Notes: generated from the sequence alone by a model not told the origin. Positions 8,423-17,851 are shown, numbered from the stretch's first letter. The stretch: 64,000 nt of DNA from CAZMZW01 sp964571135 (GCA_964571135.1 CAZMZW010000003.1:248001-312000); one strand, 5' to 3'. Program-made: numbers and translations.

Positions 8423-9853
8423 TTATGCGTTTCGCCTGATTTCCTTAATGAGGTTGCCGTTCATATCGAACACATCGACCACCATTGGCATTTGACCGAT
8501 GGCGTGAGTGGAGCAGGAAAGGCAGGGGTCATGAGCGCGCACTGCAGCTTCAACGCGATTCAATTGGCCTTCAGTGATATCTGGACCGGTAATGTAGGTT
8601 TTTGCAACACTATCAACCGCTTTGCACATAGCCCAGTTGTTGTGACCGGTGGATACGATCAAATTCAGTTTGGTGATCTGGCCATTCTCATTGGCCCAGT
8701 AGTGATGGATTAGCGTTCCGCGGGGTGCTTCAATCACTCCGACGCCCTCAGGTTGGGGATTGTGGTGCGTATTGAGAATATCCGTACTGAGGATATCCGG
8801 GTCATCCAGCAGGATTCGCACCCTTTCAGCCGCAAAAAGAGTTTCAATCAGGCGGGCATAATGGTAATGCAGCGTATTTTCAATTGGCTTGCCGCCGTAC
8901 ATGGCGCGGTAACGTTTGAATTCTTCATTCGCAAGAGGGGTATCGATCTTTTCAGCCGTATTTAAGCGGCCTAATGGGCCAACGCGATAGACGCCAGCCG
9001 GGTAACCCATTTTCTTGTAATAGGGAAATTTAAGGTAAGACCAATTTTCGACATGTTCATTTATATAATTAAGATAATCTTTAACAGGGAAGCATTCCAA
9101 TTGTTTTCCACTTGAATTCACCAAGCGGATATTCCCATCATAAAGTTCCAGACCATTTTCGGGTGTAACCAGACCCATATAACCTGTGGGAAAAACTGCA
9201 AATTTATCGATATCTGTTTTATTGGTTTCTGCCCAGGTTCGGAAAATTTCAATCCCGGCTTTAATTGTCTGAATGCTTTCATCCAATCCAGAAAGGATCA
9301 AATCACGATCACTTTTACAGAGTGCTTTATTCACACCACCCGGTAATGCAAATGTTGGATGAAGCCGTCGTCCACCTACAATTCGGATTATTTCCTGACC
9401 CCATTTACGCAACGCTACTGCTTTAAGGGTTAATTCCGGGTTAGCCTGGATCAAACCAACCACATTGCGTATGGCCGGGTCGGCATCAAATCCCAATAAT
9501 AGGTCAGGACCGCCCAGTTCAAAAAAATGCATGCCATGACTCTGCACGATCTGTCCCATGTGCATTAATTCACGCAGAAGAGAAGCCGGGCGCGGAGGGG
9601 TGACACCCAATATTGCATCACCTGCTTTGGCGGATGCCAGGTGATGACTGACCGGGCAAATTCCGCAAATACGCGGTGTGATCAGGGGCATTTCAAATAC
9701 CATGCGACCTTCACAAAATTTTTCAAAGCCGCGAAATTCGTTGATATGCAAATAAGCGTGATCTACTTTTCCAGTTTCATTAAGGTTAATGGTTATTTTG
9801 GCATGTCCTTCAATCCTGGTTACGGGTTCAATTGTAATTTTTTGAGTTGCCAT
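8423..9853 (-). CDS. hydL: [NiFe] hydrogenase large subunit (group 3, cytosolic type)
   Basis: This is the catalytic subunit carrying the Ni-Fe(CN)2CO centre. The L1 motif RICGICPVSHH has Cys63 and Cys66, and the L2 motif DPCLSCSTH has Cys444 and Cys447. Cleavage after His450 would release a 26-residue tail, so this is a precursor needing the downstream protease. The short 476-residue form and the DPCLSC wording fit group 3 soluble hydrogenases (HoxH, MvhA, HydL) rather than membrane uptake enzymes. The partner small subunit gene is 16 bases upstream. Subgroup assignment (3c, 3d or the bifurcating HydABCSL type) needs a tree. Confidence 0.95.
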   Translation of the reverse strand: MATQKITIEPVTRIEGHAKITINLNETGKVDHAYLHINEFRGFEKFCEGRMVFEMPLITPRICGICPVSHHLASAKAGDAILGVTPPRPASLLRELMHMGQIVQSHGMHFFELGGPDLLLGFDADPAIRNVVGLIQANPELTLKAVALRKWGQEIIRIVGGRRLHPTFALPGGVNKALCKSDRDLILSGLDESIQTIKAGIEIFRTWAETNKTDIDKFAVFPTGYMGLVTPENGLELYDGNIRLVNSSGKQLECFPVKDYLNYINEHVENWSYLKFPYYKKMGYPAGVYRVGPLGRLNTAEKIDTPLANEEFKRYRAMYGGKPIENTLHYHYARLIETLFAAERVRILLDDPDILSTDILNTHHNPQPEGVGVIEAPRGTLIHHYWANENGQITKLNLIVSTGHNNWAMCKAVDSVAKTYITGPDITEGQLNRVEAAVRAHDPCLSCSTHAIGQMPMVVDVFDMNGNLIKEIRRNA

Positions 9854-9869
9854 AAAAAATTCCTATGTT

Positions 9870-10412
9870 TTAGTTCCACATCAATTTGTCGTTTTTAAGA
9901 TCGGGGATACGGCCTTGAGCTAATTCGCTAAGTGCGTAGAAAATAATATCAGCATCTGGGGGACAGCCGGGTACGAATACATCCACGGGTACCACTTCGT
10001 GGACGGCACGAACCAGTGTTGGTTTGCATAATTCGGGATCGGAGGGGATTTTGCTGTTGGGTTCGTTACTCTCCGCTTCTACGTATGCACGCCGAAGGGA
10101 TTCTTCAATTGTGAAGAAGTTCCGCATGGCAGGAATACCGCCAAATACAGCGCAATCACCCAATGAGACGAGGATTTTGCAATGTTTACGCATATTTATT
10201 GCCACTTCTTCATTTGTGGTGTTATTGATACCACCTTCCAAAATCCCTACATCCACGCCGCTTTCATCCGGGCGTTTGAGATCAGTGATTGGAGTAGAGC
10301 GCAAGTCCACAAGCTCTACTAGTTTGACAATTCTTTCATCAATATCCAGAAGAGACATATGGCAGCCTGCGCAGCCTGCCAACCAGTCTGAAGAAACTTT
10401 AGGTTTTGTCAT
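9870..10412 (-). CDS. hydS: [NiFe] hydrogenase small subunit (HoxY/HydS-like)
   Basis: This 180-residue subunit carries the proximal [4Fe-4S] cluster next to the [NiFe] site. Ligands are Cys14 and Cys17 (GCAGCHMS), Cys87 (LGDCAVFGG) and Cys150 (PGCPPD). There is no twin-arginine signal and no medial or distal cluster domain, so the enzyme is cytosolic and electrons must leave through the NuoG-like subunit. The start has a strong AAAGGAG ribosome site 7 bases upstream. Confidence 0.94.
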   Translation of the reverse strand: MTKPKVSSDWLAGCAGCHMSLLDIDERIVKLVELVDLRSTPITDLKRPDESGVDVGILEGGINNTTNEEVAINMRKHCKILVSLGDCAVFGGIPAMRNFFTIEESLRRAYVEAESNEPNSKIPSDPELCKPTLVRAVHEVVPVDVFVPGCPPDADIIFYALSELAQGRIPDLKNDKLMWN

Positions 10413-10436
10413 TGTCGCTCTCCTTTGCGAGATGAA

Positions 10437-12359
10437 CTATTCGATAGTAACGGGAGAGACCCTTTCGGTCAATCGCGTTTTCCAGTTCGCATCTATCTTA
10501 ATACCCGATTTTTCTGCCAGACTGGTGAGTACTTCCAGGTTTGAGCGTACACCATCAACTGATTTAAGCGCAGAATGGGCTTTTTGCAGCCGTCCTTCAG
10601 AATTCAAGTAAGTACCTTCCTGTTCCAGCCAGGTTTGGGTGGGTAAAACCACCTGGGCATTGGCAGTCAATGGGGAAACATAACTGCTTTGTACAACCAG
10701 GAATGGGACTTTTTCAAATTTCTTAATCAGCGCTTGTGAAGGCCGCTCATCGCCAAGCGCAAGAAAACAGAATTCAACGCCTTCTACATTAAGAGTTGAA
10801 TCCAGATGGTATTGACTTGCAGCCAGACTGTTCGCGCCACCTTTAACATCGATGATGGTGGCATTAACTAGCTTTGCCAGATCATAAATAGCCTTTAGTG
10901 AACTTGAAGACCCATTATTCACCTTGGTGTTTCCGTAAATAACCACAATTTTCGTCGAAGATTTTAAAATTTGAATGGCAGACTTTAATGTTTCCAAATC
11001 AACTCCGGCTAATTTGGAAATGGCTGATAAATCTGCTTTATCATTTTTTAGTGCGGTGCTTAGAGATTTAACCACATCCTCTTCCTTACCTTCTTTGGCT
11101 TTTAAACTGATTGCACCGAAATTATCAAGCCCATTCGCGGCGCTATCCAGAGTAAGCACCTTGCATCCATTGGGAATGATGCGTTTGACAAAGAAACTAA
11201 TGACCTGATGGTCTTTGGTGATATCCTCACCGAGAACAAAAATGCAATCTGCTTTCTCGAGGGATTCCATCCTGCCTTCAAAGGAGGATTTCAATTCTTT
11301 TGCCAGTTCGAAAGACGCCTTTGTAGACATGCCTTCTTCCAAAGATGTAGCATTTCCATTTAATCCTTTAAAAAGTTGATTGAATGCATCCAGGGTTTCC
11401 ACTGGTAGACGGGTAGAAATGAAACCAGCTAGTTTTCCTTTATTTGCTTTAAACTTCTCCGCTGCTGCCGATAAAGCCTCATCCCAGGTAGCGGCTTTTA
11501 AAGAATTATTCTTACGAATCAGGGGTGTTGTGATTCTTTCTCGGTCTTCACCCATTGGATGGAAGCGCCCAACCTCACAAATAACACCTGAGTTAACCGG
11601 GGCTTCCCAGTCGCCCTCAATCCGGGTTAAACGGTTATCACGGGTCAGCACATCAATTCCACAGCCGAGACTGCAGCCCACACAAATAGTCTTATGGTGT
11701 TCAACATCAGTTTCACGGCCTTGGTATGCACTCCAGCGTTCAATCAAAGCACCTGTTGGGCAGACCTGTACACAGGTTCCGCAGCCAATGCAGGAACTTT
11801 CTCCCAGGGGAATACCTAAATCTGCAACCAGCGTACTATTTGCTCCGCGTTCTTCAAAACCGAGTGTGAAATTGCCAACCAATTCACCGCAGGCGCGCAC
11901 GCAGCGGCGGCAGAGAATGCAGCGGTTGTGTTCTAAAATAAGATAAGGATGGGAAGCATCCACAGGATATGGTTTCCAATTGGGTTGCAGTGACCAGTGA
12001 GTCATACCTTCGTGATAGGCGGCGTTCTGCAATTCACAATCGCCGCCGCTGACCTGGCAATAAGGGCAAAAATGATTACGTTCACTAAATATCATATTGA
12101 GGATAAATTTTCGAGCATCCCGGGTTTTTTCCGTGTCGGTCCGTACAATCATATTATTCATCACTGGCAGGGTGCAAGATGGCTGCAGAGTACGCATGCC
12201 ATCCACTTCCACCAGGCATAGGCGGCAACCGCCGTAAGGGGTAAGCTCTGGATGATCACAAAGCGTTGGAATCTCAATTCCTGATGTGCGGGCAGCTTTT
12301 AGAACCGTTGTACCTTCGGCGATTTCGATCTGTTTTCCATCAATGGTAATGTTGACCAT
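10437..12359 (-). CDS. hydA: NuoG/HoxU-like electron-transfer subunit (HydA)
   Basis: This 640-residue iron-sulfur wire links the flavin subunits to the hydrogenase. Visible in order: a plant-type [2Fe-2S] domain (Cys34, 45, 48, 62), a His/Cys cluster site (His96, Cys98, 101, 108), two [4Fe-4S] sites (Cys147-157 and Cys190-200), a fourth cluster site of molybdopterin-enzyme type (CVGCSLGCG at 226-234), then about 380 residues resembling a reduced molybdopterin-oxidoreductase domain. The last part is shorter than in complex I NuoG and no catalytic role is expected. It lies 24 bases before the small subunit gene and is the natural hub of the complex. Confidence 0.9.
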   Translation of the reverse strand: MVNITIDGKQIEIAEGTTVLKAARTSGIEIPTLCDHPELTPYGGCRLCLVEVDGMRTLQPSCTLPVMNNMIVRTDTEKTRDARKFILNMIFSERNHFCPYCQVSGGDCELQNAAYHEGMTHWSLQPNWKPYPVDASHPYLILEHNRCILCRRCVRACGELVGNFTLGFEERGANSTLVADLGIPLGESSCIGCGTCVQVCPTGALIERWSAYQGRETDVEHHKTICVGCSLGCGIDVLTRDNRLTRIEGDWEAPVNSGVICEVGRFHPMGEDRERITTPLIRKNNSLKAATWDEALSAAAEKFKANKGKLAGFISTRLPVETLDAFNQLFKGLNGNATSLEEGMSTKASFELAKELKSSFEGRMESLEKADCIFVLGEDITKDHQVISFFVKRIIPNGCKVLTLDSAANGLDNFGAISLKAKEGKEEDVVKSLSTALKNDKADLSAISKLAGVDLETLKSAIQILKSSTKIVVIYGNTKVNNGSSSSLKAIYDLAKLVNATIIDVKGGANSLAASQYHLDSTLNVEGVEFCFLALGDERPSQALIKKFEKVPFLVVQSSYVSPLTANAQVVLPTQTWLEQEGTYLNSEGRLQKAHSALKSVDGVRSNLEVLTSLAEKSGIKIDANWKTRLTERVSPVTIE

Positions 12360-12388
12360 AAGTGAACCTCTTTATCAGGTGAATTTAA

Positions 12389-14029
12389 TTAATTTATAGC
12401 GGTATGACCGCTCATGCGGCAGACACCGGTTGGACATACTTTTAATTTGATATGCGCTTCAACTTCAGAGCGGAAATAATTGAGAATATCTTTCAGCGGT
12501 GAACCAGCAGTTTGGCCTAACCCGCAATTGGACATTTCATATAAATAAGTGCTGAACATTTGCAAATCGTCAAGATCTTTCAAACTGCCAAGTCCTTCTG
12601 AGATATTATCTAAAATTTGAAAAGCCCGTTGTGTACCAATCCGGCATGGATTGCATTTACTGCAGCTTTCGTTGCGGAAGAAATTCAAAAGTACTTTAGC
12701 CAGATCCACCACGCATGTTTCTTGATCGCAAATCAGAAGAGCACCAGAACCCAGAGATACACCGGCCTTTGTATAAGAGTCAAAATCCATTGGTGTATCC
12801 TGAAGGGCAGCAGGTACTATTGAACCGCTCGAACCGCCGGTTTGTGCCATTTTTAAAGTTGCACCGTCTTTCATGCCTTTACCATAGATCGTGATGACTT
12901 CACGAAGAGTAATGCCCATGGGAACTTCGATAACTCCAGTTTCATTGACATTGCCAATGATCGTAAATACTTTAGTACCCGGGCTGCTGGGAGTACCAAA
13001 GTTCCGGTACCAGTCAGCTCCATTGCGAAGAATGGAGGGGATATTTGCCAGCGTCTCCACGTTATTTATCAGGGTTGGTTTTCCATGCAGTCCATGTGTC
13101 GTTGGATATGGAGGACGGGAGCGCGGTTCACCCCGTTTTCCTTCTATGGATTCAATTAACGCAGTTTCCTCGCCGCAAATATATGCACCTGCTCCGGTAT
13201 GGACATGGATCTTAAAATTATGTTTAGATCCGAAAATGTTTTTCCCAAGAATGCCCATTAGTTCGGCCTGGGTGATGGCTTGCTGGATGCGTTCCTGGGC
13301 AAGAGTATATTCACCACGGATATAGACATAGCCTTCATCAGCGCCGACAGCATACCCGCCAATGATCATCGCTTCCAGAATGCTATGAGGGTCACCTTCC
13401 AAAATCAGTCGGTCTTTGAAAGTTCCTGGTTCACTTTCATCGGCATTGCAGATCACATATTTTTTATCACTCTGGGTTTTGGCTACAAATTTCCATTTTG
13501 TACCGGTTGGAAAACCTGCACCACCGCGACCTCTAAGGCCGGATTTCTCAAGAACTGCAACAACATCTTCAGGTTTCATCTCAGCTAATACTTTTCCTAG
13601 AGATGTGTAACCATCATTAACAATATAATCCTCAATCGAGGTGGGATCGATTATTCCAGCATGTTGCAAAACGATGCGTTGTTCAGCAGGTAAAGAGCCG
13701 GCACGGGCATTGATCCAACTGATATGACCGGAAAGTTCTTTTACTGGGGCTTGGAGCGAAGTGGCGATACGTCCTTTGTAAAGGTGCTCTTCCACCAGAA
13801 ATTTCACATCGGCAGGTTTTACCGGACCGTAAATAGCCGCCTCAGGGTATACGATCACCAGGGGAGAAGAGTCACTGCGGCCAATATCAGCCACCATCGA
13901 TAGTGAAATTTCATTTTCCAATTGATGAGATTTTATTTCTTCCTGCAGGCGCTGGTAGACATCCTGTGCGCCCCGTTGCATGCTGAGCGGATCACTGGAG
14001 ACCAAGACCATTGAGCGATAGGCTTTCAT
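12389..14029 (-). CDS. NuoF-like flavoprotein, complex-I wording, no C-terminal ferredoxin
   Basis: This 546-residue NADH:acceptor flavin subunit keeps the FMN/NAD motifs GRGGAGFPTG, NADESEPGTFKDR and GAGAYICGEETALIESIEG, and a [4Fe-4S] site (ESCSKCNPC plus a distal Cys). The NADESEPGTFKDR wording is that of complex I NuoF. The second copy in the operon has the HydB/HoxF form. The N-terminal thioredoxin-like domain has lost all [2Fe-2S] cysteines, and no C-terminal ferredoxin domain is present. The ATG at 14027-14029 is chosen because AAGGAG lies 6 bases upstream; the frame is open to 14104. It follows the NuoE gene at 14040-14519. Confidence 0.9.
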   Translation of the reverse strand: MKAYRSMVLVSSDPLSMQRGAQDVYQRLQEEIKSHQLENEISLSMVADIGRSDSSPLVIVYPEAAIYGPVKPADVKFLVEEHLYKGRIATSLQAPVKELSGHISWINARAGSLPAEQRIVLQHAGIIDPTSIEDYIVNDGYTSLGKVLAEMKPEDVVAVLEKSGLRGRGGAGFPTGTKWKFVAKTQSDKKYVICNADESEPGTFKDRLILEGDPHSILEAMIIGGYAVGADEGYVYIRGEYTLAQERIQQAITQAELMGILGKNIFGSKHNFKIHVHTGAGAYICGEETALIESIEGKRGEPRSRPPYPTTHGLHGKPTLINNVETLANIPSILRNGADWYRNFGTPSSPGTKVFTIIGNVNETGVIEVPMGITLREVITIYGKGMKDGATLKMAQTGGSSGSIVPAALQDTPMDFDSYTKAGVSLGSGALLICDQETCVVDLAKVLLNFFRNESCSKCNPCRIGTQRAFQILDNISEGLGSLKDLDDLQMFSTYLYEMSNCGLGQTAGSPLKDILNYFRSEVEAHIKLKVCPTGVCRMSGHTAIN

Positions 14030-14039
14030 GAAGGCTCCT

Positions 14040-14519
14040 TTATTGGTAACGGGCAAAAATTGAGGGCAGGTTCTCGGCGGTAAGATTGCCGTATGAATCC
14101 TCATCGATAATCATCACAGGACCCGAAGCGCAGATCCCCAGGCAACTGACAGTGATCAAGCTCCATTTGCCATCCGGACTGGTTTCACCCGGTTGCAGGT
14201 GCAATAGATCCTTAACTGAAGTCCAAATCTGGCGGCCTCCGGCTACATGGCAGGGAGCACTCTCGCAGAATTTGACAACATGTCTGCCCATTTCCCTGGT
14301 AAAGAGCATTTTATAAAAAGTTGCCACTGAATAGAGCTGGCTCTGAGGAATCCGAAGCTTTTCACTGATGGTTTTCATCGCCTCTTTTGGCAGAAATCCC
14401 AATTCATTATTTACTTTTGAAAGAATCGGGATAAGATCTTCCGCATTTTCGCCATAGAATTCCAATGATTCCTTGACTGCTTTTTCAACCGTTATTCCAT
14501 TTTCCTTGCCACGTGTCAT
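14040..14519 (-). CDS. NuoE-like [2Fe-2S] subunit, second copy
   Basis: This 159-residue thioredoxin-like [2Fe-2S] protein pairs with NuoF-type flavin subunits. The four ligands lie in FCESAPC and SCLGIC. The start at 14519 has AGGAG 7 bases upstream; an upstream ATG at 14546 lacks one. It is followed after 10 bases by the complex-I-type NuoF gene, so these two probably form one NuoEF-like unit, distinct from the HydC/HydB pair further upstream. Confidence 0.9.
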   Translation of the reverse strand: MTRGKENGITVEKAVKESLEFYGENAEDLIPILSKVNNELGFLPKEAMKTISEKLRIPQSQLYSVATFYKMLFTREMGRHVVKFCESAPCHVAGGRQIWTSVKDLLHLQPGETSPDGKWSLITVSCLGICASGPVMIIDEDSYGNLTAENLPSIFARYQ

Positions 14520-14557
14520 GTGTTTTCTCCTGTGCGTGAAACTCACCTTTCTATATT

Positions 14558-16339
14558 TTATAGTACAGTGACAGCTTTATAGTTACATACTTGCTTGCAG
14601 ATGCCACAACGAATGCAGGTATCAGGATCGATAACATGCAATTTCTTTAATTCGCCCTGGATTGCATTTACCGGGCAGTTACGAGCGCATAATGTGCAGC
14701 CTACACAGGCATCTGCAAGAATTTCATACCGGATCAAAGCGCGGCAAACCTTAGCTGGACAGCGCTTTTCATATATGTGGGCTTCATATTCAGCTCTGAA
14801 ATGCTTTAAAGTGCTTACAACAGGTGTTGGAGCTCCCTGACCGAGACCGCATAAACTATCCTGACGAATTTCCTTACTTAATGCTTCCAGGGTTTCAATA
14901 TCTCCCTCACGACCCTCGCCATTGCATATCCGGGTCAAGATTTCCAACATACGTCGGGTACCCACGCGGCAGGGAACGCATTTTCCACAACTCTCTTCCT
15001 GAATGAAGTCCATAAAATAACGGGCAATATCCACCATACAAGTTTCTTCATCCATGACAACCAGTCCGCCGGAACCCATCATCGAACCGGCAGCAGTCAG
15101 AGATTCATAATCCACTGGCAGGTCCAGGTTTTCGCTGGTCAGACAACCGCCCATCGGGCCGCCTGTTTGAATGGCTTTAAATTCCAAATCGTTTTTAATT
15201 CCGCCGCCGACTTCGTAAATGATCTCGCGAAGAGTGATCCCAAACGGGACTTCGATCAATCCTGTTTTTTTCAGATCTCCGGCCAGTGCAAAGGTTTTTG
15301 TACCCTTGCTTTTTTCGGTTCCCATTGAAGCGTACCAATCAGGCCCGCGCACTATGATCTGGGGAACATTGGCATAGGTTTCAACATTATTAATGTTAGT
15401 GGGTTTTCCAAACAGACCCTTTACGGCCGGGAAGGGCGGTCTGGGTCGGGGCTCTCCACGGCGACCTTCTATCGAAGCGATTAGGGCTGTTTCCTCCCCA
15501 CATACAAAAGCACCAGCACCAATGCGCAATTCCAATTCAAAAGAAAAATCTGTTCCGAGGATATTATTTCCTAAAAGACCGAAGGTTTTTGCCTGGGCGA
15601 TGGCGACGTTTAAAGTATGGACAGCTATCGGGTATTCTGCACGGCAATAAACATATCCCTGGGAAGCGCCAATGGCATAAGCGGCTATGATCATGCCTTC
15701 AATGACAGAATGCGGATCGCCTTCCAGCACGCGCCTGTTCATAAAAGCGCCAGGATCACCTTCATCTGCATTACATACGATGTATTTGGGAGAATCTTTT
15801 GCATCGCGAGCTAATTGCCATTTTTTAAAAGTGGGAAACCCAGCCCCCCCGCGTCCGCGTAACCCAGATCGGTTAACGACATCGATCACATCTTCAGGTT
15901 TATATTCAGTCAGGACTTTCCCCAGGGCTGAATAACCATCCTCGGCAATATATTCTTCAATATTCTCAGGATCGATCTTGCCGCAATTCCTTAAAACAAC
16001 GCGTACTTCTTTTGGTGTTGGAGCGCTGAGTTCCTGGTCAGTAAAGCTGGCAACCGGGGCGAGAAATTTATCAACCGTGCGGCCTTTCAAGAATTGTTCT
16101 TCAACCAGGAAAGGAATATCGGCAACTTTCAATCCAACATAATGAACATCTTCCGGATACACCATGATTTCAGGACCGAGCGAACAACTGCCAATACGCG
16201 GAGTATCCAGAATTTCAACTTCCTCATTCAACCCGTGAATTGTTAATTCCTTATTTAAGGCAGCCATGATCTCCATGGACCCTTTATTGATACACTCCGG
16301 GTCATTACATACTAGTATATGAGAACGAAAATATTTCAT
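14558..16339 (-). CDS. hydB: HydB-type flavoprotein with C-terminal 2x[4Fe-4S] ferredoxin
   Basis: This 593-residue flavin subunit has the layout of the HydB/HndC family: N-terminal thioredoxin-like domain, FMN/NAD core (GRGGAGFPTFKKW, NADEGDPGAFMNR, GAGAFVCGEETALIASIEG), [4Fe-4S] site (ESCGKCVPC), and a C-terminal ferredoxin with two clusters (CVGCTLCARNC and CIRCGICKQVC). The N-terminal domain keeps three of four expected cysteines, with Arg at the third. The core motif has Asn where family members usually have Asp (AFMNR for AFMDR). The ATG at 16339 aligns with the paralogue's start (MKYFRS, MKAYRS); a TTG at 16354 is the alternative. In known bifurcating enzymes this subunit carries the flavin where electrons split. 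Confidence 0.92.
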   Translation of the reverse strand: MKYFRSHILVCNDPECINKGSMEIMAALNKELTIHGLNEEVEILDTPRIGSCSLGPEIMVYPEDVHYVGLKVADIPFLVEEQFLKGRTVDKFLAPVASFTDQELSAPTPKEVRVVLRNCGKIDPENIEEYIAEDGYSALGKVLTEYKPEDVIDVVNRSGLRGRGGAGFPTFKKWQLARDAKDSPKYIVCNADEGDPGAFMNRRVLEGDPHSVIEGMIIAAYAIGASQGYVYCRAEYPIAVHTLNVAIAQAKTFGLLGNNILGTDFSFELELRIGAGAFVCGEETALIASIEGRRGEPRPRPPFPAVKGLFGKPTNINNVETYANVPQIIVRGPDWYASMGTEKSKGTKTFALAGDLKKTGLIEVPFGITLREIIYEVGGGIKNDLEFKAIQTGGPMGGCLTSENLDLPVDYESLTAAGSMMGSGGLVVMDEETCMVDIARYFMDFIQEESCGKCVPCRVGTRRMLEILTRICNGEGREGDIETLEALSKEIRQDSLCGLGQGAPTPVVSTLKHFRAEYEAHIYEKRCPAKVCRALIRYEILADACVGCTLCARNCPVNAIQGELKKLHVIDPDTCIRCGICKQVCNYKAVTVL

Positions 16340-16378
16340 ATCAAAAAATGCCAAAATAAGATCAGATGAGAATCCTTC

Positions 16379-16747
16379 CTACATGGGAATAACGTGATTT
16401 GAAAGTGGTTTTCCACCAACCACGTGCGTTTTCATGATTTCTTTGACAACCTCTGGCGTAACTTTACCGTAGGTTACTTTGGGTTGATCACCGATGACTA
16501 CCTGAAGGATCGGTTCCTGCTCGCATAAACCTATGCAGCCAGTTTGCGTGACAATGATGTTCGCCACATTTTCTGTTTCAACGTATTTGAGTACAGCTTT
16601 CATAGTCTCACGAGCACCTGCAGCAATTCCGCAGGTTCCCATTCCTACAATTACCTGGGCTGCACCTGAAGTTGACTTAGCCTTACGTTTTTCAAGTGCT
16701 TCTTCACGCACTCTTTTTAGATCATCTAGACTTTTTATTTCATTCAT
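16379..16747 (-). CDS. Thioredoxin-like [2Fe-2S] ferredoxin
   Basis: This 122-residue protein has the thioredoxin-like ferredoxin fold, with cysteines in GMGTCGIAAG and TQTGCIGLCEQEP. Similar small proteins sit between the HATPase and HydB genes in many [FeFe] hydrogenase operons. Three of the usual four ligand cysteines are obvious, and the first site has only one Cys (TCG), so cluster type and stability are uncertain. AGGAG precedes the ATG. It is followed by hydB after 39 bases. Confidence 0.85.
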   Translation of the reverse strand: MNEIKSLDDLKRVREEALEKRKAKSTSGAAQVIVGMGTCGIAAGARETMKAVLKYVETENVANIIVTQTGCIGLCEQEPILQVVIGDQPKVTYGKVTPEVVKEIMKTHVVGGKPLSNHVIPM

Positions 16748-16777
16748 TTCATCTCCTAAATTTCATGAATAATAATA

Positions 16778-17329
16778 TTAATATGCAATTCTTATTTCAT
16801 TCATTCGGTCAGAAATTAAATTTCTTAGATATGAAAGAACGGTTGGATCACTTAAAGGAATATCAACGAGTTCTTTTTTTATTAAACCATCATCTAAAAT
16901 GAATTCCTTCTTTTCGATCTTATATCGAAAAATCCAATGAACATCCGGGTAACCAACCAGTAGGTTCAAAAAAGTGCTTTCCAGGTCACCAAGAGGCATT
17001 CGGTCAATATGACTTCGCTGGAATTCAACTTCCATTGTTGTACCAATTCCTTCGGCAGATTCAATTTTCAAATATCCATTACAGCTTTCAGCAGCTTCTT
17101 TTAAGAAGGGAATACCCAGCCCAACCTTGCGAGTGGTTCGAGAAGTAAAAAATGGGTTGGTTACCTGTGCCACGCTTTGCGGGTTCATTCCTTTGCCGTT
17201 ATCTTTTATCACGATTCGCAATCGGTCGGATACAGAATCCTCTTCTACGCTCACTTTTATTTTATTCGCTTTTGCCTGAACACTGTTTTCGGCAATATCC
17301 AGAATATGCAGAGAAAGTTCACGCAACAA
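16778..17329 (-). CDS. Stand-alone HATPase (histidine-kinase-like ATP-binding protein)
   Basis: This 183-residue protein is little more than a GHKL ATPase domain. The N box is in DIAENSVQAKA, the G1 box is DNGKGMN, and a GLGIPFLKEAAES segment follows. It has no sensor, membrane segment or phosphoacceptor His. The start is a TTG directly after the hydC stop, so translation is probably coupled. Genes like this are common between NuoE- and NuoF-like subunits in bifurcating hydrogenase operons; a redox or regulatory role is suspected, not proven. Confidence 0.82.
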   Translation of the reverse strand: MLRELSLHILDIAENSVQAKANKIKVSVEEDSVSDRLRIVIKDNGKGMNPQSVAQVTNPFFTSRTTRKVGLGIPFLKEAAESCNGYLKIESAEGIGTTMEVEFQRSHIDRMPLGDLESTFLNLLVGYPDVHWIFRYKIEKKEFILDDGLIKKELVDIPLSDPTVLSYLRNLISDRMNEIRIAY

Positions 17330-17851
17330 TTAAGCTTTTTCTTCCTTATTATCAATTCCACGAATTAATCGGGCAAACAAGTTGGGTTTGACTCGTCCAT
17401 GGATTTCTTCATCGATGACCACAACCGGAGCCTGGCTGCAGGCGCCCACACAGCGGCACGCTTCCAGGGTGATATTCCCATCGGATGTTGTTTGGCCTGG
17501 CTCAACGCCAATCAGCTGTTTGGCCTTATCTATTATCTGGGGAGTTCCGCCAACATAACAAGCAGTTCCCATACAAAATTTTATCGTATGAGTACCGCGT
17601 GGTTCTGCGGTGAAAAACGAATAAAAGGTAACCACTCCATGCACCCGGCTGACCGGAATCCGCAATGAATTAGCGATATATACCTGCATGAGTCCCGAAA
17701 CAAAGCCGATTTTAGCTTGAACTTCATTCAGAATCACCATTAAACTGCCTGGTTTGCTTTTGTTGAGTTCAAGAATTTCGTCTATTCTATTTTTTAAATC
17801 GAAATTAGTCAGCGGGTTTACTTTATGATTTTGTACATCTGCTAGGATCAT
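17330..17851 (-). CDS. hydC: NuoE-like [2Fe-2S] subunit (HydC)
   Basis: This 173-residue thioredoxin-like [2Fe-2S] protein keeps the ligand sets FCMGTAC and CRCVGAC. In HydABC-type enzymes HydC binds HydB and its cluster takes part in flavin electron flow. It is the first gene after a 128-base gap, which holds an extended -10 promoter, so the enzyme operon probably starts here. The order hydC-HATPase-ferredoxin-hydB matches [FeFe] hydrogenase loci. Confidence 0.92.
   Translation of the reverse strand: MILADVQNHKVNPLTNFDLKNRIDEILELNKSKPGSLMVILNEVQAKIGFVSGLMQVYIANSLRIPVSRVHGVVTFYSFFTAEPRGTHTIKFCMGTACYVGGTPQIIDKAKQLIGVEPGQTTSDGNITLEACRCVGACSQAPVVVIDEEIHGRVKPNLFARLIRGIDNKEEKA

Noticed and set aside
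10024..10611. A 195-codon frame antisense to the hydrogenase small subunit
   Set aside because: Ser/Thr/Arg-rich shadow of a well-supported gene.
8423..17851. [FeFe] hydrogenase catalytic subunit
   Set aside because: No H-cluster motifs in any of these proteins; the catalytic subunits are [NiFe].
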